Below, piece after piece: positions 33,687-41,654 of a DNA stretch of 50,915 nucleotides. Numbering within the stretch: the stretch's first letter is position 1; each line of letters starts with the position of its first letter. The notes beneath the pieces are model-generated. The model was not told the DNA's origin and did no database searches. It saw only the letters and a program-made list of their open reading frames with translations. The DNA is from Rhizobiaceae bacterium (GTDB lineage Bacteria; Pseudomonadota; Alphaproteobacteria; Rhizobiales; Rhizobiaceae): NCBI GenBank assembly GCA_017643025.1, contig JAEPOG010000009.1:1-50915 (forward strand). The letters are read 5' to 3'. Position numbers and translations under genes: made by a program.

Positions 33687-35180
33687 TTACAGCCAGCCCT
33701 TGTAGAAGTCGCGGACTGGGGCAAGGAGCTCCGACGCAAGCCGCTTTTGAGCTGCTTCCTCCGGAGTGTCGGCCCTTGCAAGCACCGTCGCAATTTCGCG
33801 CAAAACCATATTTCGATCGACCTTGGGGAACACGCCCTCGTGGTAGACCGTTTCACCGGCGATCACGACGGTTTCGACTGCGTCCGCCTTTGCCCTCCTG
33901 ACTATGACGTCAACGAGCGGTATCCTTGGATCCTGGTATGGCGAGGCTATCTTCGACCAATCGAGAAGAACGATATCCGCGAAAAGCCCGGGAGCGAGCC
34001 GCCCAATCCGGCCCGCAAAGGGCGTGGTCGCTGCGCCATGCTCGGTCGCCATCCTGAGGATCTGTGTTGCCGAAGGGCAGGACGCGGCGTGTCCTGGCGG
34101 ACGGTGCAGCGTCAGCGCGAGGCGCATCTCCTGCAGCATGTCGCGGTCGTCGTTGATCCCGGCTTCGTCGATTCCGAGGGCGACGGGCACCCCGCTTGCA
34201 AGCAAGGCGTTGAGGTCGGCTGTCCCGCTTCTGAGCCTAAGGTTGGACGAGCAGTTGTGACAGAGGCAACCGCCGCGCTCGGCCAGAAGCGCGATGTCGT
34301 CGGGCGTCATCCAGACCCCATGCCCGATGGTCAGCTGCGGCCCGAGAAGCCCGAAGCGGTCTATGTGATCGAGCGCCGATCCGCCCGTCCGCCGTCGCGC
34401 GTACTCGGCCTGGTATGGCGTCTCGAGCAGGTGCATGTGCATCGGCGCGCCGGTCTCCTCGGCCATGCGCGCGGCGCTTTCGAGCGCGGCGTCGGAAAGC
34501 CAGTGCAGGTTCGAAGGCGCTATTTGGATGCCGATCAGCTCCGCATCCGCCCAGCGGTCGCGCAGCGAGTGGAAAACGGCGACCTGGTCCCGAAGCGGCA
34601 GCGCGAAACCCGACAGATAGGTCGCGACCGGCGCACGAAGATGATCGGGCAAGAGCGCTATGAACTCTTGGTCGGCGGCATAGATCATCCGGTTTTGATC
34701 ACGGAGCGCGAAGGAATACGACGCTCGCATCCCAAGCTCGGCATAGGCGCCAATGATCGCATCGGCTCGGGCGAGGACCGCTTCGGTGTCGCCCGGCGCG
34801 CGGCTGTGAAGGTGCTGAACGGTCGTCACGCCCGAGGCCACCATCTCGAAAGCCGCGTAGAGCGTGTCGAGGCGGGAATCGACGTTGCGCATTGCAAGGC
34901 GCTCCGGAAACCACAGCTCCAACGGCTGATCGCGCGCGCCAAGCTGGAAGGGCGTCAGCCCGACATGATGATGCGCATTTACAAGCCCGGGTATCGCGAC
35001 GCGGCCTCGCCCACCGATTTCAATTGCACCAGGGTTGGCCCGGCGAAGGGCGTCTGCTGGGCCAAGCGCGGCGATGCTGTCGCCCTCGACGAGAACAGCC
35101 GAATCCTCAAGAATCTCCGGCCACCCGTCCTGATCGTAACCGGTCACGACCCATTCCGCGATGATGAGACGTGTACTCAT
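33687..35180 (-). CDS. amidohydrolase / chlorohydrolase-type deaminase
   Basis: 497 aa. Amidohydrolase-superfamily metal ligands: IPGLVNAHHHVGLTPF (HxH), HMHLLETPYQAEYARR, TIGHGVWM and LGIDEAGINDDRDM. The arrangement matches the guanine deaminase/TRZ-ATZ (AtzA, TrzN) subgroup, which removes amino or halide groups from N-heterocycles using one metal ion. It is the last gene of the seven-gene operon, its ATG overlapping the racemase-like stop by 4 nt. A ring or exocyclic-amine hydrolysis is the likely role. Confidence 0.9.
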   Translation of the reverse strand: MSTRLIIAEWVVTGYDQDGWPEILEDSAVLVEGDSIAALGPADALRRANPGAIEIGGRGRVAIPGLVNAHHHVGLTPFQLGARDQPLELWFPERLAMRNVDSRLDTLYAAFEMVASGVTTVQHLHSRAPGDTEAVLARADAIIGAYAELGMRASYSFALRDQNRMIYAADQEFIALLPDHLRAPVATYLSGFALPLRDQVAVFHSLRDRWADAELIGIQIAPSNLHWLSDAALESAARMAEETGAPMHMHLLETPYQAEYARRRTGGSALDHIDRFGLLGPQLTIGHGVWMTPDDIALLAERGGCLCHNCSSNLRLRSGTADLNALLASGVPVALGIDEAGINDDRDMLQEMRLALTLHRPPGHAASCPSATQILRMATEHGAATTPFAGRIGRLAPGLFADIVLLDWSKIASPYQDPRIPLVDVIVRRAKADAVETVVIAGETVYHEGVFPKVDRNMVLREIATVLARADTPEEAAQKRLASELLAPVRDFYKGWL

Positions 35181-35830
35181 GTGTTTCCGTCTGATCTAAT
35201 CCGTTTGAGTGATAGCCGCACTGCCGCGGGCACAGGTTCGATCAGCGGAGCTGCGAACGTCGCGGCGAGGGTGCGCGCCGCCAGGGCGAGCGGTCCCCCA
35301 CCGATCACAACGGCCTCGGCTCCGCCCTCCCGCACGGCTCTCTGGATAGCGTTGGCAAGACTTGCTTCGAGGGCGGGAGCGTCCGCGGTCAGTGTGACCG
35401 CATCGCCCTCAGTCGTCCAGGTCCCTGCAAACGTCTCATGACCCTGACGGGCTGCGGTAGCGGCGATGCGCCCTCGCAACTCCGGCGTCGTGGTCACCAC
35501 CGCGAAGCGGCGTCCGCCATGTGCTGCCTCAGCCATGGCCGCCTCGGCTATCCCCGTGACCGGCACTGACAGTTTCGAGCGCAACGAGTCGAGCCCCGGG
35601 TCACCGAAGGCCGCGACAATCACCGCATCGGCCTGGTCGAGGTCTCCCGCCAGCGCCGCGACAGCGTCTACCGCCCGGTCCAGCGCCATGGGCGTCGTGA
35701 TAAGCGGCGCGCCGAAACCGGCAGTGTAGCCGAGCACTTCTGCATCGGTTCCGGCAACTTCGCTGGCGATCGAGAGCATCATCCGTGTCGTCTCGGATGA
35801 GGTGTTCGGATTGATGAGGGCGATCCTCAC
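35177..35830 (-). CDS. hydantoin/Asp-Glu racemase-like protein without catalytic cysteines
   Basis: 217 aa, normal length. The N-terminus MRIALINPNTSSETTRMM and the IVAAFGDPGLDSLR block are those of hydantoin racemases. In characterised racemases the second block has Cys (ACFGDPG) and a second Cys follows in a GCAGM-type motif; here these read AAFGDPG and IGGGPLA. Both proton-transfer cysteines are therefore replaced, and a lyase or decarboxylase-type reaction, or a binding role, is as likely as racemisation. ATGA overlaps on both sides. Confidence 0.85.
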   Translation of the reverse strand: MRIALINPNTSSETTRMMLSIASEVAGTDAEVLGYTAGFGAPLITTPMALDRAVDAVAALAGDLDQADAVIVAAFGDPGLDSLRSKLSVPVTGIAEAAMAEAAHGGRRFAVVTTTPELRGRIAATAARQGHETFAGTWTTEGDAVTLTADAPALEASLANAIQRAVREGGAEAVVIGGGPLALAARTLAATFAAPLIEPVPAAVRLSLKRIRSDGNT

Positions 35831-36711
35831 GACACCGCCTCGACGAAGGCCCGCGCGATGTCGATCCGTGTCGCCAGCCAGAGCCGCTCACGCCGCCTGT
35901 CGAGTTCGTCGAGAATCATCTCGAAGGCCGAGAAGCGCCCCGGTCGTCCCACGATGCGGAGGTGGAAGCCTATGTTGAGAAGCCGCGGCAGGCCCGCGTC
36001 AGCTTCGCGGCCGAGAACATCGAGGGCTCCTACCACATACTCGACCATCTCGTTCGGGCACACAAAGCCATTCGGGTGAAAGAACTTCATGTCGTTGGTG
36101 TCGAGCGCGTAGGGCACGACCAGAAGGCCCGAAGGATCGTGGTAGGGCAGATCATCGTCGAAGCCGTTCGAGGTGTAGACGTAACCTCGTTCGGCCAGAA
36201 GTTCGCGGGTCCAGGAACTCTCGGCGCCCCGACAGAAGAAGCCTCTAGGTGTCTCGCCAGTCGCGGCCCGGATCGCCTCTGCCGCGCGGTCGAGATCGGC
36301 TGCCTCCTCCTCACGGCTGTCGTAGTCCGCGTGCGGCCGCCAAACCCAGCCGTGGCAGGCGGGCTCGTGGCCGTCTTGTGCGAGCGCGGAGAGGACCGGT
36401 GCCGCGCGTTCAGCCGCTCGGCCGCAGACGAAGAGTGTTGCCGGAATTCGATGCCGCGCCAGCGCCTCCTTCATTCGCCACGCGCCGGCACGCGTCCCGT
36501 AGGCGAAGATCTGTGCCTGCCCAGGGTCGGGACGGCCTTCGGGAACGACCGAGATCACCTCGCCAATCTTTTCGTTCTGAGGATCGCCGTCGAGATCCTG
36601 CCGCTCAGCGCCCTCCTCGAAGTTTACCACGACAGAGACGGCCAGCCGAGCCCCGTTTGGCCAGCAGAACTCCGGCCACTGGCCCCCGTATCCAACGAGG
36701 TCCCGGATCAT
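35827..36711 (-). CDS. PuuE-like polysaccharide-deacetylase-fold hydrolase (second copy)
   Basis: 294 aa from ATG 36711, whose ATGA overlaps the stop of the upstream paralogue; the longer open frame (to 37599) is only a shadow of that gene. It has the allantoinase PuuE pattern: IRDLVGYGGQWPEFCWPNGA, VVVNFEEGAE (EEG instead of the DD of true deacetylases), GHEPACHGWVWRPHADY, FFCRGAESSWTRELL and NIGFHLRIVGRPGRF. PuuE-type enzymes open cyclic ureides without metal. A cyclic amide or ureide is the expected substrate. Confidence 0.88.
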   Translation of the reverse strand: MIRDLVGYGGQWPEFCWPNGARLAVSVVVNFEEGAERQDLDGDPQNEKIGEVISVVPEGRPDPGQAQIFAYGTRAGAWRMKEALARHRIPATLFVCGRAAERAAPVLSALAQDGHEPACHGWVWRPHADYDSREEEAADLDRAAEAIRAATGETPRGFFCRGAESSWTRELLAERGYVYTSNGFDDDLPYHDPSGLLVVPYALDTNDMKFFHPNGFVCPNEMVEYVVGALDVLGREADAGLPRLLNIGFHLRIVGRPGRFSAFEMILDELDRRRERLWLATRIDIARAFVEAVS

Positions 36712-37649
36712 GGGGCCGTATCCGAGAAGTCGGTCGGGCAGGGGCGGGGAGTCCACTCGGGCAGACCCTGCCCCGACCGCCACGCCCGCGCGATTTCGGC
36801 GCGGGTGGCGAACCAGACGCCCCCCTTCCCGAGCGCGTGGTCGAGGAACGCCTCGAGGCCTCCGATCCGGCCAGGACGACCTATAATCCGCGTGTGAAGG
36901 CCGATCGACAGCATCCGGGGCGCTGTCGCTCCCTCGGCGTGAAGTCGGTCGAAGGCATCGATGCAGTAGCGGGCGAAATCGTCCCCGAAGATGAACCCGC
37001 CGCCGTTGTGAAAGCGCATGTCGTTTGTGTCGAACGCATAGGGCAGGACGACATGCGGACCTGCCTCGGTCTCGACTGTGTAGGGCAAGTCGTCGTTGTA
37101 GGCGTTGCTGTCGTAGAGGAACCCACCCTGCTTGACGAGAAGATCGCGCGTCCGGATCGAGGCTGCCGATCGCGTATGCCAGCCTAGGGGCGGGGTGCCG
37201 GCGGCTTCCGCAATGGTCGCGACCACGTGGGCGATGGCGCGCCGTTCGGTGGTTTCGTCCATGTGGACGTGCCTCTCCCAACGCCAGCCGTGGGCGGCGA
37301 CCTCGTGTCCGTCCGCCACCGCTTCGGCGGCGATCCAGGGCGTCCGCTCGATGGCCCGTCCGCAGGCGTTCAGCGTCGCGCGGACTCCCCTCTCGGCGAG
37401 CGCGCCGCGAATGCGCGGCCAGCCGGCGCGTGGCCCATACTCGAAATGGCTTTCCATGCAGAGGTCGGGGGCGCCATCGACTCGCTCGACAGCCTCGTAG
37501 ATGTGCTCGTTCCGCTCGTCGTTGTCCCCGAGGGACAGCTCCGCGCCTTCCTCGATGTTGACGACGACCGAGACCGCCAGCTGCGCGCCTTCCGGCCAAT
37601 GTATGTCGGGCGCCCCGCGGCGGTACCCGTCGAAGTCGCGGCGGCTCAC
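36708..37649 (-). CDS. PuuE-like polysaccharide-deacetylase-fold hydrolase (first copy)
   Basis: 313 aa from GTG 37649 (GTGA overlap with the BtpA stop). Same family as the next gene, but clearly diverged: VVVNIEEGAELSLGD, GHEVAAHGWRWERHVHMDE, GWHTRSAASIRTRDLL, LSIGLHTRIIGRPGRI. It keeps the EEG and HGW-W motifs of allantoinase PuuE. Two non-identical adjacent copies suggest either a heteromer or two successive ring openings. Confidence 0.88.
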   Translation of the reverse strand: MSRRDFDGYRRGAPDIHWPEGAQLAVSVVVNIEEGAELSLGDNDERNEHIYEAVERVDGAPDLCMESHFEYGPRAGWPRIRGALAERGVRATLNACGRAIERTPWIAAEAVADGHEVAAHGWRWERHVHMDETTERRAIAHVVATIAEAAGTPPLGWHTRSAASIRTRDLLVKQGGFLYDSNAYNDDLPYTVETEAGPHVVLPYAFDTNDMRFHNGGGFIFGDDFARYCIDAFDRLHAEGATAPRMLSIGLHTRIIGRPGRIGGLEAFLDHALGKGGVWFATRAEIARAWRSGQGLPEWTPRPCPTDFSDTAP

Positions 37650-38431
37650 GCGGACCTCGCTTTGTCCATGAAGCGCCGGCAGAGGTCGGTGTCCCACCTA
37701 AGCGGGTCGTCCGCTTCGATGCCCGTCCGCATCAGTGCGCTCGACACGATTACGCCGTCGCTCACCCGAAGCGCCTCCCCTACGTTGTCGTCGGTCACGC
37801 CTCCGCCAATCAGGATCGGGCGCCTGACGCCCGTCTCGCGGACGGCAGCGATCCTCGTCAGCGAATCCGCGAAGCTCGACCCGGTGATGATCAGCCCGTC
37901 CGCCCCCGCTTTCGCCGCCCAGTTCGCCGCGAAGGACTGCGGCTCGTCCGACAGGGGCCGCGCCGTGCGGTCGTGGACGTCGGCGAGGATGGCGATGTCG
38001 GGCCGTCCGAGCGACGCGCGGTAGGCGACGGCCGCGGCGCCGAGGGCGTAGCGCGGTCCTTCGGCGGTCATGGCGCCGCCCACGAAGACCTTGAGCCGGA
38101 CGAAGTTAGCGCCCGAGGCATGGGCGACGGACAGCGCCGCGACGGGATCGTGCGCCTCGATGATGATTCCGAGGCCGAGGTCCGGCAGCTCCGACCTGAT
38201 CAGTTGGGCGAGGGCCGCCAACACGGTCAGCGTGTCAGGCGCCGCTGGTCCTGCTGTGCGCGTCTGGTCTTGAAGCTTGATCCAGGGAATGCCCGCCTCG
38301 GCGAAGACGCGGGCGTTCCCCACCGAATAATCCTCGTACCACGCGACCGATCGGTGTCGGGACAGCGCGAAATCCGGCAGGTGCAGCGCGGCGATCACCG
38401 GCGGGCCGGCTTCGAACAACGTCAGCGGCAT
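37646..38431 (-). CDS. BtpA/SgcQ-family TIM-barrel protein
   Basis: 261 aa, complete family length. Signatures: IAALHLPDFALSRHRSVAWY, VFAEAGIPWIKLQDQTRTAG, GANFVRLKVFVGGAMTAEG, IAILADVHDRTARPL, GADGLIITGSSFADSL and ILIGGGVTDDNVGEAL. SgcQ-like proteins have been proposed to act on nucleoside- or sugar-phosphate-like compounds, but no activity is firmly known to me. AAGGAGACC precedes the ATG; it overlaps the PfkB stop by 10 nt. Confidence 0.88.
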   Translation of the reverse strand: MPLTLFEAGPPVIAALHLPDFALSRHRSVAWYEDYSVGNARVFAEAGIPWIKLQDQTRTAGPAAPDTLTVLAALAQLIRSELPDLGLGIIIEAHDPVAALSVAHASGANFVRLKVFVGGAMTAEGPRYALGAAAVAYRASLGRPDIAILADVHDRTARPLSDEPQSFAANWAAKAGADGLIITGSSFADSLTRIAAVRETGVRRPILIGGGVTDDNVGEALRVSDGVIVSSALMRTGIEADDPLRWDTDLCRRFMDKARSA

Positions 38432-39444
38432 GGGGCGGTCTCCTTGGCAAGAGCGGCGCGTGCAGCGGCGCGGTCCGCTGGCAAGGCGCCGTCGGCTCCG
38501 AAGCAGGCCACGATGCGCGAGGCCGAAATCGCGCCGTAGCGCGCGGCGATCAGCGGGTCGCCAGTCTCGACGAGCCCAGCGAGGACGCCTCCACAGAAGC
38601 TGTCGCCGGCACCCGTCGGGTCGAGCGTCCGGGTTGGCTCGGCAGCAACCGGAATGGCGCGCGACCCGGCGCGGTCCCAGACGAGGACGCCCTCGGGGCC
38701 GAGCTTAACCATGACCGCGCCAGCGGACCGGCCCGCGATAGCAGCCAGCGCATCGGACAACCCCGCACCGGGCACCATCGCGCGCAGTTCTACCTCGCTC
38801 GGAAGGAAGGCATCGAGGCGGGCGAGGATCGGAGCGATCTCGTCCAGCGGCCTCAGGGAAAGATGTCCTCCCGGGTCGGCGGTGAACATCGCGCCGCCAG
38901 GTCCGAAATGATCCAGCATCGCCAGCATGACGTCGGGCTGGCTTGGTGCGAGGTGGACTCCCTTCGCATTGCGCCAGACCTCGGGAACCTGCGCAGGCTT
39001 CAGCGGATGGCGATCTCGGAAACTTGAGTAGCTAATCTCGTTGGGGACGTGGCGCGCCATCAGCATGGTGCGCCAGCGCGCGACTTCGTTCGCGGTCAGC
39101 TTGTCGGTCGGAAGACCCGCCTCGGCCAGCGCCTCGGGTGGACTCGAAAGACTCTCGTCGCGCCGACCCTTGGTGTCGTAGATGAACCAGTGGCAGGTAG
39201 ATAGACGCTCGTCCGACCACACCACCCCGCCAAGGTCAACGCCGTGCGTCCTCAGCCGGTCCAGCGTACGGCGCGGGTAGGTCGAGACCGCGCAGCTGAC
39301 GAGTCCCACCCGCTCCGTCCACATCAGCCCGCCAACGGCCGAGTAGGCGCCATTGCCGCCCGCCTGCTCCAGCGCCACCGTGCCGTCCGCAGCGATGACG
39401 TTGTCGACCGTTAGTCCCCCAACCGTGACCAGCTCGGGGGTCAC
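38422..39444 (-). CDS. PfkB-family carbohydrate kinase
   Basis: 340 aa from GTG 39444 (GGAGACTGAG upstream, one base after the SIS gene's stop); the longer frame to 39642 is an overlap shadow. PfkB features: VTVGGLTVDNVIAADG, the substrate-lid region LEQAGGNGAYSAVGGL, GVLVWDRAGSRAIPV and the catalytic-base anion hole TLDPTGAGDSFCGGVLAG. It phosphorylates a sugar or sugar conjugate with ATP in the cytoplasm. Adjacency to a SIS protein recalls fructoselysine-type (FrlD/FrlB) kinase-deglycase pairs. Confidence 0.9.
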   Translation of the reverse strand: MTPELVTVGGLTVDNVIAADGTVALEQAGGNGAYSAVGGLMWTERVGLVSCAVSTYPRRTLDRLRTHGVDLGGVVWSDERLSTCHWFIYDTKGRRDESLSSPPEALAEAGLPTDKLTANEVARWRTMLMARHVPNEISYSSFRDRHPLKPAQVPEVWRNAKGVHLAPSQPDVMLAMLDHFGPGGAMFTADPGGHLSLRPLDEIAPILARLDAFLPSEVELRAMVPGAGLSDALAAIAGRSAGAVMVKLGPEGVLVWDRAGSRAIPVAAEPTRTLDPTGAGDSFCGGVLAGLVETGDPLIAARYGAISASRIVACFGADGALPADRAAARAALAKETAPCR

Positions 39445-39445
39445 C

Positions 39446-40558
39446 TCAGTCTCCGAGACGGGGGGCGCCCAGTCCGATCGCGTCGCGCTCGACCGCAGCG
39501 TGGTAACCGAAGAGGTGCAGGGGCACGCTGTAGACGATGGCTGCCGTCTCCCACGCGACGGCTGGCAGGTGCCACGCCACGTCCGCGACTTCGGAGATCT
39601 CGGTCTCACCCTCGGGGACGAGCGCGATGCAAGTGCCTTCACTCCCGACGCTCATGATCGCGGTCTCCAACGCGCGCCCGTGGCTTGCCTCGTCCGGCGC
39701 GATCAGGAACATCGGATCGCCCGCCTTCTGCGTGCGGTAGTGATGGTATTCCTCCAGCGGGAAGGCGATGGCGTGAATCGGAGCAAGCTCCTTTAGCTTC
39801 GCCGCGCCGAAAGCGGCGGGCGCGTAATGTGGTCCGGCCCCGGCGAGAAGGACGAGATCCGCCCGGGCAAGGCGCCGCGCCACCTCGCGGGCCGGCTCGT
39901 AAAAACTCCGCGCCACACTGTCCACCACGTCGGGCAGCGTGTCGAGCGCCGCGCGGAGGGACGAGGCGTCTTTGCCCTGCGCCTCGGCCACGGCAGCGGT
40001 CAGTGCAAGCTTCAGCGCCATGGCCGCCGTGCTCGACTGGGTCGGCCAGCCGCCACGCGTGGCGCGGATGTGAAGCGCGCCGGGAAACTCTTCCATCAGG
40101 GGCGAGCCCAGTGTGTTCGAGAGCCCGATCGCGTAGGCGCCGCGCTCGGTCGAGCCCTTCAGCCCGCCTATCACCGGCTCGGTCTTGCCGCTCGAACTCA
40201 GCCCAATCACCACCGTTTCGCCGTCGACCACGTCTAGCCCGTAGGTCGCGAAGTCGAAGGCCTCGCAGGGTTCACAGACCGCGCCGAGCATCCGTTCGAC
40301 CACGTGCCGAACTCCGTAGCCCGAGATCCAGCTGTCGCCGCAGCCGACCGTGGCGATGCGGCGGATCGGCCGGTCCTTCAGATCGGCGGCGATCTTGGCG
40401 AGTGGGCGGGCGTTCGCCTCGAGCGTGGCGCGGATAGCGTCGCCCTGGGACATCATCTCGGTCTCGGTCAGCGCCACGCGGCGAAAACGTTCCGGATCGC
40501 CTGGCGCGTCCGTCGACGATTCGCGGCGTATTTCCTGCAAGCGATGCTCAATGCCCAC
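39446..40558 (-). CDS. SIS-domain sugar-phosphate isomerase/deglycase-like protein
   Basis: 370 aa, two SIS domains as in GlmS-C or FrlB. First domain: RRIATVGCGDSWISGYGVRH, VVIGLSSSGKTEPVIGGL (phosphate-binding Ser cluster), WPTQSSTAAMALKLAL. Second: DLVLLAGAGPHYAPAAFGAA, HAIAFPLEEYHHYRTQ (the conserved E-x-x-H). It first encodes the divergent operon from the DeoR side. Together with PfkB it could split a phosphorylated sugar-amine or N-glycoside into sugar phosphate and the amine. Confidence 0.9.
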   Translation of the reverse strand: MGIEHRLQEIRRESSTDAPGDPERFRRVALTETEMMSQGDAIRATLEANARPLAKIAADLKDRPIRRIATVGCGDSWISGYGVRHVVERMLGAVCEPCEAFDFATYGLDVVDGETVVIGLSSSGKTEPVIGGLKGSTERGAYAIGLSNTLGSPLMEEFPGALHIRATRGGWPTQSSTAAMALKLALTAAVAEAQGKDASSLRAALDTLPDVVDSVARSFYEPAREVARRLARADLVLLAGAGPHYAPAAFGAAKLKELAPIHAIAFPLEEYHHYRTQKAGDPMFLIAPDEASHGRALETAIMSVGSEGTCIALVPEGETEISEVADVAWHLPAVAWETAAIVYSVPLHLFGYHAAVERDAIGLGAPRLGD

Positions 40559-40620
40559 GACGCATTCCCTTTCCCATGATCCATGTCCTAATCTGCGACC
40601 GTTGCGCTGGCAAACTGTCG

Positions 40621-40677
40621 TGACTTTCGATATTCGTCAGATAGAAGCAAAACGCAAGAGCACTTCGTAAGGCCGTC
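40621..40677. promoter_or_regulatory. candidate DeoR operator, divergent promoter
   Basis: The 119-nt gap between the SIS gene and deoR-type gene is AT-rich relative to both. ACTTTCGATATTCG and, close to the ATG, ACTTCGTAAGG are visible. TTCGTAA recurs in the second candidate site at 41557, supporting a shared operator. The ribosome site AAGG lies within it. Confidence 0.35.
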
Positions 40678-41478
40678 ATGATCGAAGCCGTCGCCCCGTC
40701 GCAGCTCAATCCCCGCCACGAGCGCATCCTCGAAATTCTGCGGCGGGACAGGATCGTCGAGGTCGTGCGTCTGGCCGACGAACTCTGCGTCTCGGCCGTC
40801 ACGATCCGCTCCGACCTCGACGCGCTCGAGCGGCGGATGCTCCTTCGTCGTATCCGGGGCGGCGCGACCTCGGTCCAGCCCGCGCGCTTCGTCAGGCCCC
40901 TCGAGTTGCCGAGCCAGAGCTTCGCTGACGAGAAGGAGCGCATCGGCGCCATGGTTGCGCGGATGGTTCGCGATGGCGAGACGATCATCCTCGACGCGGG
41001 GACGACGACGCGCGCTATGGCGCAGGCGCTTCCGCAGAATCTGCGCGACGTGGTCGTCATCACTAACAGCCTGGATATAGCGATTTCACTGGAGAACCAT
41101 GCTGGGGTGACCGTCATGGTGACCGGTGGCACGGTCAAGAAGACGGGCCGCAATCCGCGCTCGCGCTCGCTGATCTCGCCCTTCGCCGCGCTTCTCCTTG
41201 GCCAGATCAACGCTGACTGCGCCTATCTCTGCTGTGCCGGGATCGACGTCGAAAGGGGGTTCACCAACGCTCATTTCGAAGAGGTCGAGATCAAGCGTGC
41301 CATGCTCTCGGCCGCGCGCAGGTCGGTCATGCTGGGCGATCACGGCAAGATTGGACACGTCGCCGGGGCGCGAATCGCGTCGGTCGCCGAGGTCTCGGCG
41401 CTGGTTACGGATTCCGATGCCGAGCCTGCAGACGTGGCTGCGCTCCGGGCCGCGGGGCTCGATGTCATCCTCGCCTGA
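40678..41478 (+). CDS. DeoR-family transcriptional regulator
   Basis: 266 aa. N-terminal HTH (HERILEILRRDRIVEVVRLA, VSAVTIRSDLDALERRMLLR, RIRGGAT) and a C-terminal sugar-phosphate-sensing domain (TIILDAGTTTRAMAQALPQN, VITNSLDIAISL, MVTGGTVKKTGRN, CCAGIDVERGFTN, MLGDHGKIGHV). Such regulators are usually repressors released by a phosphorylated sugar, which fits the neighbouring PfkB kinase. It is divergent from the seven-gene operon and upstream of the ABC importer. Confidence 0.93.
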   Translation: MIEAVAPSQLNPRHERILEILRRDRIVEVVRLADELCVSAVTIRSDLDALERRMLLRRIRGGATSVQPARFVRPLELPSQSFADEKERIGAMVARMVRDGETIILDAGTTTRAMAQALPQNLRDVVVITNSLDIAISLENHAGVTVMVTGGTVKKTGRNPRSRSLISPFAALLLGQINADCAYLCCAGIDVERGFTNAHFEEVEIKRAMLSAARRSVMLGDHGKIGHVAGARIASVAEVSALVTDSDAEPADVAALRAAGLDVILA

Positions 41479-41556
41479 TGACGCTTCCGCCGAAAATTTA
41501 TGCGCCCCCGCCGGAGTCTGCGCAGGAGTCGAGCATTCCCCGCTTGACCGATGCCG

Positions 41557-41582
41557 TTTTTTGCGAAAAGCTTCGTAAAAAA
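41557..41582. promoter_or_regulatory. AT-rich inverted repeat, candidate DeoR operator before ABC operon
   Basis: Arms TTTTTTGCGAA and TTCGTAAAAAA (10 of 11 positions complementary) around AAGC, 73 nt upstream of the binding-protein gene. On the minus strand the next bases read ACTTTCATTTCTATTTTTT, like the TTTC-repeat operators of AgaR-type DeoR regulators. A terminator for the deoR-type gene is the alternative. Confidence 0.4.
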
Positions 41583-41654
41583 TAGAAATGAAAGTATGAC
41601 TGGGCCGGTCGGGGGCCACACCCCGTCGCGAAACCGCTGCACAGGGAGTATCCG

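Noticed and set aside
33543..35441. 632-codon plus-strand frame
   Set aside because: Antisense to the amidohydrolase and racemase-like genes; no domain recognisable.
36712..37599. Upstream extension of the second PuuE-like frame
   Set aside because: Arg-rich out-of-frame translation of the first PuuE-like gene; ATG 36711 gives the correct family start.
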